NCBI GenBank assembly: GCA_037447655.1
Contig: JBBHKE010002225.1
Coordinates: 1-64,000 of the forward strand
Reading direction: 5' to 3'
Origin: Zygnema cylindricum
Taxonomy: Eukaryota; Streptophyta; Zygnematophyceae; Zygnematales; Zygnemataceae
DNA length: 64,000 bases
A program made the translations under genes and the position numbers. Below, one piece after another: positions 1 to 10,805 of this stretch; positions within the stretch are counted from its first letter, which is position 1; every line of letters begins with the position of its first letter. Below the pieces are notes generated by a model, which saw only the letters and a list, made by a program, of their open reading frames with translations, had not been told where the DNA came from and made no database searches.

Positions 1-605
1 CAGATATTTCAGCTGTTGTTAGTATAGTGAGTAAGTATTGTCAAACACCTAAGAAGTGTCATTGGGAGAGTGTTAAAAGGATCTTTAGATATTTGGTTGG
101 AACATTAAGTTATAATTTAGTTTATAAGGCGGATTCATAATTATATTGTTTTGGATATTGCGATTCCAATTGGGGTGGAGACTTCGACACGGGAAAGTCA
201 ACATCCGATTACGCTTTTGTATTATTTGGAGCTGCGATTTCATGGAGTTCGAGACTTCAACCTACGGTAGCATTGAGTTTGACGGAGGCCGAATACATGA
301 CGGCTTGCCATGCTGCCAAAGCTTCAATTTGGTAAAGAGAAATGTTAAGTTAATTGGGAATTATTATTAAGTATATGAAGTTGTTTTCAGATAGTATGTC
401 TAGCATTGCATTGGCTAAGAATCCAGTGTTTCATAATAGGACTAAGCACATTAGGATTCAATGGCATTTTGTGAGAGACTTAGTAAATGCTGGTGAGATT
501 GAGTTCATTTTTGTACCAACGGGTGAAGAAGCAGCGGACATGTTAACTAAAGCTGCTATGTATGATGTCTTTGTGAGAGGAAGGCCTAAGTTAGGATTAT
601 TTTGA
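1..605 (+). pseudogene. Ty1/copia reverse transcriptase C-terminus and RNase H, decayed (element A)
   Basis: This is the 3' end of a copia pol gene. It is cut off by the window edge and broken by frameshifts. Visible pieces are the stretch that normally reads TRPDISA..VSKYC, then the RNase H core around AALSWSSRLQ and ALSSTEAEY, here in shifted frames. An open final piece at 354-605 carries SMSSIALAKNP, TKHIRIQWHF and EEAADMLTKA, the usual copia RNase H tail, ending PKLGLF-stop. The polypurine tract and an LTR follow directly. The same region is repeated in inverted orientation at 945-1560, so this copy and element B form a large inverted repeat. Confidence 0.85.
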
Positions 606-635
606 GTTTGGTTAAGATTTAGTATAGATTTAACA

Positions 636-648
636 TTGAGAGGGGGAT
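636..648 (+). other. Polypurine tract of element A
   Basis: A G-rich run, TGAGAGGGGGAT, lies immediately before TGTTATGA. This is the expected position of the plus-strand primer directly upstream of a copia 3' LTR. Confidence 0.7.
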
Positions 649-940
649 TGTTATGATTTACAATGTTAGAATCAATGTTTACGTAATATTGGTTCGTAGT
701 TAGTGTGGTATAGATTTTGTCGCGCGTCGATTTCATTTAGTTTGATTTAGAACGTCGTGCGTCACTTTGCAAATTCAGTTTTGTTGCGTTTGATTTAGTA
801 TTTCGTGGGTGTACGTTTCACGTGCACATGATTTGATTAGATTAGATTTGATTTATTTTTTGTTTCGTTTAAGTTCTAGTACCGTACGTCGAGAAGTTTT
901 GTTTCGCGCGACATACATCTAGTAGTTTCGTTTCGCGTAA
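649..940 (+). repeat. Truncated 3' LTR of element A, fused to inverted element B
   Basis: The segment starts TGTTATGA after the polypurine tract. It matches, in reverse orientation, the LTR at 5676-6316 (shared runs around CAATGTTAGAATC, TCGCGCGTCG, AACGTCGTGCGTCAC and GTACCGTACGTCGAGAAG). It stops short at about 930-945, where the terminal RNase H sequence of element B begins on the other strand. About half of the LTR is missing. Confidence 0.75.
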
Positions 941-944
941 CACA

Positions 945-2560
945 ATCCTAACTTAGGCCTTCCTCTCACAAAGACATCATACATAACAACTTTAGTTAAC
1001 ATGTTCGCTGCTTCTTCACCCGTTGGTACAAAAATGAACTCAATCTCACCAGCATATACTAAGTCTCTCACAAAATGCCATTCAATCCTAATGTGCTTAG
1101 TCCTCTTATGAAACACTGGATTCTTAGCCAATGCAATACTAGTCATACTATCTGAAAACAACTTCATACACTAAATAATAATTCCCAACTCACTTAACAT
1201 TTCTCTTAGCCAAATTAAAGCTTTGGCAACATGGCAAGCCGCCATGTATTCGGCCTCCGTCGAACTCAATGCTACTGTAGGTTGAAGTCTCAAACTCCAT
1301 GAAATCGCAGCTCCACATAATACAAAAGCGTAACCGGATGTTGACTTTCTCGCGTAAAGTCTCCACCCCAATCGGAATCGCAATATCCAAAACAATTTAA
1401 TCTGAATCCGCCTTATAAACTAAACCATTACTTAACCTTCCAACAAAAAATCTCAAGATCCTTTTAACACTCTCCCAATGACACTTTTTAGGTGTTTGAC
1501 AATACTTACTCACAATACTAATAGGTGCTGAAATATCTGGTCTAGTTCCAACACTAAGGTACATCAAACATCCAACTGCTTCTCTATAAGGTACACCAAT
1601 TGTTGGCTGACTTTCTGCTTTACTCAACTGAACTCTAGGATCCAAATGTGTACTTAAAGGCTTAGCATTCAACATAGAGAATTTCGCTTTGACTTCTTTA
1701 CAATAGTGTTCCTGACTAAGTTTCAAAAAACCAAACTCATCTTTTATCACCTCAATACCAGGAATGTACCTAGCTTCTTCTAAATCTATAACTTTTAAGA
1801 ATTTACTAAGAAAACATTTTAATTCCTGAATCCTTTCAAGACTATCTGAAATCATAATAAAATCATCAACATACACACTGGAAATAATTTGATCAACTCC
1901 TTCTCCTTTCACATAAACACCTAAATCCGAAAATGTACGAACAAAACCAAAATCCAAATGTACTTCGTGAAGACGAGTATACCAAGTCCTTGGTGCTTGC
2001 TTAAGTCCATAGAGAGACTACTTCAACTTCCAGACATGTCCAGGTTTGCCCGAAACTCTTTCTGGAATCTTCATATAAACGTCTTCTTCCAATTCTCCAT
2101 TTAGAAAAGCGGTTTCCTTATCCATTTGGTGGATATGCTCTCTCTTAGGAGCACCAATCGCAATAATCATCTTTAAACTATCAAATTAAACCACAGGTGC
2201 ATATATTTCTGTGTAATCTATACCTTCTTTCTACTGAAAACCTTTACCAACTAATCTTGCTTTTTATTTAATAATTTCACCTGATGCACACGTCTTAGTC
2301 TTAAGTACCCATTTAAAATCAATAGCTTTTTTTCCCTCTGGTAAAACTACTTCTTCAAATGTTCCATAATCAATAATAGATTTAAACTCTTTCTCAAAAG
2401 CTGGTTTCCACTTTTCATTCCAATCACTTGATGCTACAGCTTCTAAATAGGACTTAGGATCCCTATTTAGAGGCTCACTCAGTAATTGCTATAAAGGAAA
2501 CTCATTTAACTAAGCATTTGAAATAAAATTAACCGACTTATCTTTAGCATTCATATGAAG
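945..2560 (-). pseudogene. Ty1/copia reverse transcriptase and RNase H (element B), with stops and frameshifts
   Basis: On the minus strand the region reads through the RT domain of a copia polyprotein. Recognisable pieces are the KARLV-type start near 2270, a decayed QMDV..AFLNGE region near 2110, the catalytic YVDDF motif near 1880 in an open piece at 1397-1957 (SVYVDDFIMISD), GIEV and LSQEHYCKEV, and GTRPDIS. The RNase H part follows, with ALSSTEAEYMAACH (1171-1395) and SIALAKNP/TKHIRIEWHF (919-1167). Several stops and frame changes between 1957 and 2560 mean it is not expressible as one protein. Confidence 0.85.
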
Positions 2561-2758
2561 AGTTAATCACTCAGGAGCCTTTCCTTTATTTGCTCAATTA
2601 CTTCTCCTAACAACAACTTTTTCTTCACCATCATCATCTTTCTCACCCTTCTCACTTACAGATGGCAAACTACATTCACTTCTTTGTCTGCTAAGGGATA
2701 TTTCACTAGACTTAGAACTTTGACTTCCATTCTCAATTTTCAAGCTTTCAGAATCAGA

Positions 2759-3634
2759 TTAGGAAGATTCAATTCTCTTACCAACTTTAATTAATCTCTT
2801 TTTTTTCAATGTAATTTCTTCATCCTCTTTTTCATCACTCTCATCATCATTTTTAAACTCCTCCAAATTGCTCTCTTTCTCAAAATCCAAACTTTTTTCT
2901 TTATCCTTTGTGAACTCTGTAGCTTTCGCCAAATCTTTGTGAAACTCCACATTCCTCGATTCGACAACCGTTCAAGAAGCGGGATTGAAAATCTTGTTTT
3001 GACTTGAATTTTGAGTATACCCAACAAAGATACTCGTCCATGATATAGGACTGAATTTTCCAGTTCGATATCTCTTTTTGATGTAGACAGTGGCTTGACA
3101 TCCCCAAATCCTCAAATGTTGAACGGATGTCATCCTGCCACTTCACAATTCTTCAGGCGTCTTATCTCTTGAAACCGAAGTTAGTCTTCTATTACAAATG
3201 TAATTTGCTATAAAAACAGCTTCTCCCCAAAACCTCACACTATGTTTAGTGCTTTGTAACATAGCTCTAACCATCTCTTGAAGAGTCATATTTTTTCTCT
3301 CAAGAACTGTAATAGACTTAGGTGAGCATGCAGCCGTAAATTGCTGCTTAATCTCTCTTTTCTGACAAAAGCTTTTAAAAGCAATAAATTCTCCTCCATT
3401 ATGTGATCTAACTGCTTTTAACTTTCTATATGTTTCTCTCTCATCCATTACAACAAATTCTCGAAACTTATATAACGCTTCTGACTTATGTTTCAACAAA
3501 TATACCAAACTCTTTCGACTATAATCATCCACAATTACAAAGATATACTTATGTCCTCCTAGACTTAATGGTTTGACGTCACCACATAAGTCTACATGAA
3601 CAAGCTCAAGAGGAGCACTAGCTTTATACTTCAC
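2759..3634 (-). pseudogene. Ty1/copia integrase core and integrase-RT linker (element B)
   Basis: The open piece at 3143-3634 is the integrase core: HVDLCGDVKP holds the first catalytic Asp and IFVIVDDYSR follows. The second motif, normally SDNGGEF, reads SHNGGEF, so the catalytic Asp is replaced by His. The conserved ERKNMTLQEMVRAML gives the Glu. NYICNRRLTSVSRDKTPEEL is the usual end of the core. Downstream (2759-3146) is the acidic/lysine-rich linker before RT, in shifted frames. The lost Asp alone would inactivate integrase. Confidence 0.85.
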
Positions 3635-3683
3635 ATCTTTTGCAGGATGAGGTTTTCTAATCTGTTTCCCTTTGCTACAACCA

Positions 3684-5616
3684 TTACAACCTTGAACTTT
3701 CTCTCAAAACACACTCTAATCCTCCTACTGCTCCACTTTTCATCATATTTTTTATATTAGACTCTGAAGTATGACAAAGTCTATGATGCCATAAACTTAG
3801 ATCTCCTTTTTCAGAACTTACAACATTGACTAAAATTACTAAACTTTGATCTTTCTGTGGTCTTATCCATTTTAACTTACTTGCATACAATCAGTTACAT
3901 AACCTTCTCCAAATTGATTCCCTTCTCTATATTGGAAAATTATTCTTCCATTTTCAAATGAGATTACTCTACCACCATTCCTTTGTATCTGTGGAACACT
4001 AACAAGGTTTACAACTCCATCAGGAAAATACAAAATATTGTTCAAATTCACTTTTCTTACAACAACTTGACCATTCATATTCTTAACAGGTAAATCTAAT
4101 CTGACAGTTCCCACCGTATCTATTGGAACAACATGTCCACTAGCAACCGTAATAGTCTTAGGAACTGTAAGCTTTCTCAAATCTGTAAACAAACTTAAAT
4201 CACTGCAAACATGATGAGTTGCACCTGAATCAACTATCCAATCTTTATAACTTTGACTCCCACATACGGAATTCGCAGAATTGATAGCAACATTTCCATT
4301 TTCTTTCATTATCATAGAAAAGTTTAGAGACTTATCGCCTTGATCGTCATGAAAATCTGAATAGTGGGTTTGATGTCCTCCTCCACGTGATTGTCCGAAT
4401 CTTCCACGACCTCGTCCTCGATGTCCACCTCGATCTCTTCCTCTTTCCGAGTAGTAAGATGATCCTCCTCCATTTCGTTGAAAACACTGAGCACTAACAT
4501 GTCCCCATTTCCGACAAATATTGCATTGCTTTTCCCTATCCGGACAGTTAGTAGCCATATGTCCTTCCTTATTACACTTATAACAAATAACATGATTTAC
4601 ATCACCTTGATCGCTATAACCTTTTCCAAATCCTGAATACTGAAAATTGTTTCTACCCCCTCTTAATCTAAACCTTCCTCTACCTCCACGACCACGTACA
4701 GAATATACCTCAGACGTGTCAGTGAGGTTTACATTACTATTTCCAAATCCTCTACTATCTTTCTCTTTACTCTTCTCTGCTCCTTTTAGAAGGTTAATAG
4801 CAAAATCAAAAGTGGGTTTCTCTGTAGATCTTATAACTTCTACTGTAACATCAAACTTAGATGGTAATCCATTCAGAAACACAAATACTTTTTCATCTTC
4901 AGGGGGAAACTTTCCTGCGCTATTCAACTGCTCTATCAAAACATTAAATCTTTTTAGAGCATCATCAATCGACTCATTACTTTTCATCCTAAACTGAATA
5001 AAGTCCTGAAATACATAATTAGACTTAGTTGCAAATCCCTTCTCATACAAATTTTGTAGATGGGTCCAACAAGCATGAGCCGTATCATGAGTTAACATAT
5101 GTTCATGAACTGAACTACTACTACTCTGAAGTAATGCAGTCATAGCTGCCATATCTTTAGCATCCCACTTTTTCCTTCTTTTTGCATCTAATGGTCTTTT
5201 CTCTTCTCCTGTAAGTATTTTCCACAATTTCTTTGGAGTAAAGGTTCCTTGAATATATCTCTTCCATAAAAGATAATTATTTCCATTAAGCATGATAGTC
5301 TTAGAAAACACCTTATAATGTGACTCTTCATCTGAACCTGACTCATCATCATCATCATAAAAAAGGTACTTGCAATTTGCCCTTTTTTGACTTTCTTCTT
5401 TGAACTCTCATCATCTGAATTGCCACCAAAGGTTGGAGTTTTACCAAAAGATTGCCCTTCTCTTTTTGCCTTTAAAAATTCGTAAAGTTCCTCTATAGTC
5501 GCTGGATCAAACTGAATTGTGAGACTCTCTTTCGCCATTGATAGCCTCTCCAATTCTCCAACTCCAAAAGTGACTTTAGTGTCTTCTCTCTTTGCGGAGT
5601 ATTCCTCTACCATCAC
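3684..5616 (-). pseudogene. Ty1/copia Gag, zinc knuckles and protease (element B)
   Basis: The main open piece, 3872-5311 (479 codons), carries a copia Gag domain (LLWKRYIQGTF, then MKSNESIDDALKRFNVLIEQL). Two CCHC zinc knuckles follow: CYKCNKEGHMATNC and CNICRKWGHVSAQC. An Arg/Gly-rich stretch comes next, then the aspartic protease motif WIVDSGATHHVC. The Gag N-terminus lies in another frame (5188-5616). The pre-integrase motif LWHHRLCHT is in a separate piece at 3684-3890. A frameshift near 5311 and a break near 3880 divide the polyprotein. Confidence 0.85.
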
Positions 5617-5661
5617 TTATAAACTCTTAGTCAATTCTTAACTCCAATCTAAATAAACACT

Positions 5662-5673
5662 GCTCCGATACCT
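5662..5673 (-). other. Primer binding site of element B (tRNA-iMet 3' end type)
   Basis: On the minus strand AGGTATCGGAGC follows the LTR end after TT. It closely resembles the common plant copia primer site TGGTATCAGAGC, complementary to the 3' end of initiator tRNA-Met. Confidence 0.7.
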
Positions 5674-5675
5674 AA

Positions 5676-6316
5676 TGATAGGAATAAGAGTCAATCGGAA
5701 TGCGCTCACAATCACTCAAATATCTCAATGCGGAAGCGAAATTAAAATCAAAATAAACATCATAACACATTGAAAGCTCAGAATCCAAGATAAAGGCAAA
5801 TAGAATACTCAATAAAATAAACTCATATTAACTCAATCCTTAAACATTACACTTCTCTTAACGTATTCCTCTTTAATTGACTCTTGATTGATTCCTAATT
5901 ATTACATCTAACTCACACGATGACTTTTAATCTAACTCGTGGAAACAATCTAGAACACTAACTCTAGAGGTGTCTAAGTGTACTTAGACGTTAATGTGGT
6001 ACAAAACAAAATGAAACTACTAGAAACCAAACTGACAAAGTCCTGTACTAGATGTATGTCTCGCGAAACGAAACTTCTCGACGTACGGTACTAGAACTTA
6101 AACGAAACAAAAATAAATCAAATCTAATCTAATCAAATAATGTGCACGTGAAACGTACACGCACGAAATACTAAATCAAACGAAACAAAACCGAATCCGC
6201 AAAGTGACGCACGACGTTCTAAATCAAACTAAATGAAACCGACGCGCGACAAAATCTATACCACACTAACTACGAACCAACATTACGTAAACATAGATTC
6301 TAACATTGGAAATTTT
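5676..6316 (-). repeat. 5' LTR of element B
   Basis: The repeat lies directly upstream (minus strand) of the primer site and ends ...CCTATCA on that strand. It matches the LTR fragment at 649-940 in opposite orientation. The distal end at about 6316 is replaced by a (CCCT)n tract, so the terminal TG is not intact. Confidence 0.75.
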
Positions 6317-6317
6317 A

Positions 6318-6532
6318 TCACTTCCCTCCCTCTCTCCCTCCCTCCTCTCTCTCCCTCCCTCCTCTCTCCCTCCCTACCAATCTACCCTCCCTCCCTCGCA
6401 ATCTGCCCTCCCCTCACACTCTTTCTCCCTCTCTCCCTTTTTCCCTCCCTCCCTCCCTCCCCCTCCTTCCCTCCCTCCCTTTCTCCCTCCCTCCCTCTCT
6501 CCCAATCTACTCTCCCTCCCTCCCTTTTCTTT
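6318..6532. repeat. (CCCT)n-type pyrimidine microsatellite
   Basis: About 215 bp of imperfect CCCTC/CCCT repeats on the plus strand, with near-copies of CAATCTACCCTCC inside. It abuts the end of the element B LTR. The open frames across it are repeat artefacts. Confidence 0.9.
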
Positions 6533-6696
6533 TTCTGGAGCCGCCATTAAATCTTACCTTTTGGAGAGATCGAGAGTGGTACAGATTCCAAATCCGAAAA
6601 TAAATTATCGTTGCTTTTATCAGTTATGTGAGGGGGACTTCCGCTGAGGTGAGACACTGTAACTAGTGTGGATTATTTTTTGATTTTTGCTTTTTA

Positions 6697-6945
<249 letters not shown>

Positions 6946-7089
6946 ATTTATTTATTTCACATTGGCGACCATTCTAAGCTTTCCGACTCTCTAGTGCCTT
7001 TCGGTCCTTACCACAAAATGGGATACGTCTACTTAACAAAGTTAGTAATCATAAACATAAAAAAGGTAAAAAAAAAAAGTAGAAATTTA

Positions 7090-7236
7090 AACATTAACAT
7101 AAGTATAAACCCAAACCTAACCCTAACATAAACATAGACACAACCATAACCCTAACCCTAAAATCATAATTAACCCTAACCCCAACACTGTCCCTAACTC
7201 TAACCCTAACCCTAACTCTAACCCTAACTCTAAACA
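7090..7236. repeat. Degenerate interstitial telomere-like (CCCTAA)n tract
   Basis: The plus strand shows a series of CCCTAA, ACTCTAA and related hexamers with decay at the left edge (AACATAAAC, AACCATAACC). The unit is six bases (CCCTAA), not the seven-base CCCTAAA typical of most land plants. Confidence 0.75.
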
Positions 7237-7489
7237 AAAACAAAAAAAATCACGAAAGTAGGAAAAAAAAAATAAAAAGCAACCAAAATGTATGGATTGT
7301 CATGAGCAAGAAATCGATGTGATGAAATAAAAAAAAGAAGATCTTATAACAAATGCGAATAAGTTTTTCCTTCGTATTAAAGCATACTTTGTTCTTTATT
7401 CAAACATAATCAATACATGAATTTAATTCAACTGGTCTATTATCCTACTGCCTATTTATTTATATTATCTAACCTTTCTTTTGATTCCT

Positions 7490-7860
7490 TTTCTCTCTCT
7501 CTCCCTCCCCCCCTCTCTCTCTTTATGTCCTTCGACTCCCTTTTTCATTCCAATCTCTTCTACCACTATAACGAGCTCTTGGACTATCCCTCTCTCCTCT
7601 TTCTTCTCTACCTTCTCCCTCTCCTCTCTCTACTCTCTCACCTCTCCCTTCTCTCTCTCCTCAGTCTCTTCCCTCTCCTCTCTCTTCTCCTGAATTAAAA
7701 TCTCTCCGATTCCTCCTCAAGTCGACTCCTCACTCTCTCCTCTCTTTTTCATACTTCTCGTAATCTTCATCCCTTTTTACTGAGCCTATCAGAATCATAC
7801 TTACCGCTGTCTCTCCCTCCCCTTCCCCTCTGCCCCTCCCTATATCACTGCCCTCTCCGA
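7490..7860. repeat. Pyrimidine-rich low-complexity region
   Basis: CT-rich sequence with many TCTC and CCTC runs. No conserved protein is seen in either strand. Confidence 0.7.
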
Positions 7861-7863
7861 AAA

Positions 7864-8105
7864 CCTATCCTCAATTTTTTCTATATATTATACATATTGT
7901 GTTTTTAATATTAACTTTTTATAGTAGCTTTGTGGGAGGCCTTCTGTAGAGGTAAGGAACCAGAATTAGTGTGGATAAATGGAATCCTATCCTCAAATTT
8001 TTCTATATATTATACATATTGTGTTTTTAATATTAACTTTTTATAGTAGCTTTGTGGGAGGCCTTCTGTAGAGGTAAAGAACCAGAATTAGTGTGGATAA
8101 ACGGT
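7864..8105. repeat. Tandem duplication of a 122-bp unit
   Basis: Two near-identical copies, 7864-7985 and 7986-8105, each start CCTATCCTCAA and end with GAGGTAA(G/A)GAACCAGAATTAGTG plus GATAAA. A few substitutions and one-base length changes separate them. The end motif also recurs in weaker form at about 6634-6670 and 8150-8185. Confidence 0.9.
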
Positions 8106-8729
8106 TTTTTCCTTCTTTTCTCTAATCTTTTGTCTTTTTTTTCTTTTTTTTCTGCAGCAGTGAGAAACTGAAATTAGTTAAATTAGGTTAAATTAGGAGC
8201 GGTGATTAGATAGCAATGAGGATAGTTGAACTCTGTAATTTGAGAAGAAGCTACAGGAGCTGTACAGGCAAGAGGGCTGTTTTGGGAGGGGGGAAATATT
8301 TTGAAAGCCAGTGACATGGCAGTTCCTAATAAAAAGTAGCTAGGTATTCGTTCATTTCCTCAAACTATATTCGTCTATGACATGGGTTGTTGGGAACGCT
8401 GGATGTCGGGAATGTCGTGGGTGTCATTTTCTTGTTCATTTTTTTTTAGCTAAGCCTTCAGGTGGTTGTGCAGAGCATGCTTTTTTGTTTATTATTTTAC
8501 TGTTTTTTTAAATGTTGGGTTTATGGGAAAACAATTATCTCTGAAATGGAAAGCTTCCCTTTAAAACCATGTTTCAATTGAATGACTTCTTTTAAAATTG
8601 GTATTGTTTGACTGTCTTGGTAGACAGTCTGCGTAAATAAACATTTAATGTTACAGAATGTGCCTTAATATTTAGTTGCTTCATTTATTATGTCCCCATT
8701 ACTTGATAATACTCTCTTCTTCTTGTGTA

Positions 8730-9350
8730 TTATGGGTTGGGTCGATACTGAACGCCTTTGTATGCAAACATGCTGCGGAACTGAGTACAGTCATCAACTA
8801 GAGTACCAAATTCAATCTTTGGAAAGTGGATAGGTTTATCATGGCCATCACTGTTCATTGTTAAATTATGTTCAGAATCGCCGGTAAGTCCAACAAAATC
8901 TTGCAAATCATAGCAGATAGCCTAACAAAGGGTGTTTGCCTACAGATATAACAGACTGGCTCAGCACATTTGGCTCTGGGCAATAATTAGATAGCTGAGA
9001 GTCAAAATAGGGTTCAGCAACATAGCGAGGCGAAAGGTTTGTCAAAGTCTCTCCATTTTCATGACCAAGATTGTGGGCATTTTCTATCACGAAATGTTCG
9101 AATTTTTCATATTGTTTTTCCCCTGGCAGAAAGAAAAGAAGTTAGAGTGTCAATCTCAGTCGTGGAAAGCAAAACCTAAGTGTTTTGCATCTGATAAAGG
9201 CCTACATCGAGATGTATCCATTGTACAGTTAAATAATTAATAAAACACATGGTGAGAGTTCCAAAAAAAGAGCCCTTGGATAAGACAACAGGAATGAAAG
9301 CATCCGTCTGTTCTGATTGCAGTCCTATATGCCTTTTATACACCTTGACA
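8730..9350 (-). CDS. 3' end of an unrecognised spliced gene (three exons seen)
   Basis: Three minus-strand segments look coding and are joined by plausible splice sites. Exon a (about 9202-9350) encodes SEQTDAFIPVVLSKGSFF and NYLTVQWIHLDV. Exon b (about 8940-9122, after a TTTCTGCCAG acceptor) encodes EKQYEKFEHFVIENAHNLGH through SQSVISV. Exon c (8730-8899, after TTTGCAAG) encodes DFVGLTGDSEHNL through FAYKGVQYRPNP-stop. The frame stays open across all three only if both introns use GC donors (TGTAG|GC in each case); the GT donors a few bases away put the next exon out of frame. I do not recognise the family. The upstream exons were not found. Confidence 0.45.
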
Positions 9351-9399
9351 CTACAGAAAATTTGTCTTTTTCTCCCGAAAAATAATCTCACAATTTAAT

Positions 9400-10800
9400 T
9401 ATTATTTAATGTACGAAATAATGTATTATCGAAGGTCTTGTGCAGTGTCAATTTTTTGAAGTTCTACATCCACATTCTAATTTTGGAAACAAACGAAAAA
9501 TACCAACAATACACAAAATAACAATTTGCAATATCAATTGAGCAAAAAAAGGTGACACACTAAACGACGAATTTGATGGTTTCTTATACCTTTGAAAATA
9601 ATATTACAACCTTTCTAACTTATACAAATTAACAACTGAAGCTGAACAATTATGTATAACATTTCCTTGACTTTCATCATATGTTTTTATTTTATTTTTT
9701 TTAGTTGACAAGTTGAAGCAAATTTACAGCGGCACGTAAAGAAAAATAAAATTAAAATTCTTTTCATCATAACGCAAACAAAATGAAGGGATAAAAATTA
9801 CAACTATTTTGATAGACATTCAAAGGTGTGTCATTTCTTAACTACTCATTTTAGATTTGATTTCTGCACTTTGTCTTGTCTTCTATTCACCAGAAATATA
9901 CACTTAGTAGCAATTTGCAGGGTAGCACCAGTACACATTATCAGACCAACATTATCAACAATGTTTGAACGTTCTTAGACAGTCATTTTGTCTGTCATTT
10001 CCTGTTCACACACTGTATTTGATTTTTCGTGTGTTTCATCTTGTGTGACATTTTTCACTTTCCTTTTGCCCCCCTTTTTTTTTTTCTAGACCTTCTTTTT
10101 CCCTAGACTACACCCACCATCGCTATTAGAATTTGTGAATTAATCACTTACCTGCCAGTCATCAATTTCACTTTACCCCTTTGGGCTAAATTAGATTTAA
10201 TAACACCGATATAAAACATTCCATTTATTTACTCCTGAGGATGTTCCAGAAAAAGAAAGAAATTAAACCGAAGAAGCCACATTATAAGCAAACATCATCA
10301 AGTCTTATGCCTCCATCAAAAAAAAAAAGCCGAAAGCTCGGCAATTACGACATGTTCCCATAGGTCCTATGCACATCCATTTTACGAGCTCTGACAATTT
10401 TTTCTTGTATTGATTACTTGTCCAACAGATTATGAAGGATAATGTTTCAGCCATAGGCAAACCTCAATAGAAGAAAAAAAAAACTTTCTCGTTCGCGATT
10501 AACAAAATAAAACCAAAGATAATTTAAAGTAAAATCATATCAGCTTCAAATTTCCAACTAAAATCTACTAAAAGCTCCCTAAAAGAAAAAAAATGAAATC
10601 CCCACCATAAACTTCCTTCTAAAACACGACCTCTGTTGTAAAACTTCAATATTTAAGCAACTAATTTTTACATCCATACATTTTGCAATTCCTCTTTCTA
10701 TCTTAAAAAAAACAAAATTTCGTCCATTCTTCAAACTTCCTCATCTTCATCTATATATGGCTCCGTCGCTTTCTTTTTTGCTTTTTATCATTTTCCAAAC
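9400..10800. other. AT-rich sequence without a recognisable gene
   Basis: There are several poly-A/poly-T runs and only short open frames. It could hold upstream exons or introns of the 8730-9350 gene, but nothing conserved was recognised. Confidence 0.5.
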
Positions 10801-10805
10801 ATGGA

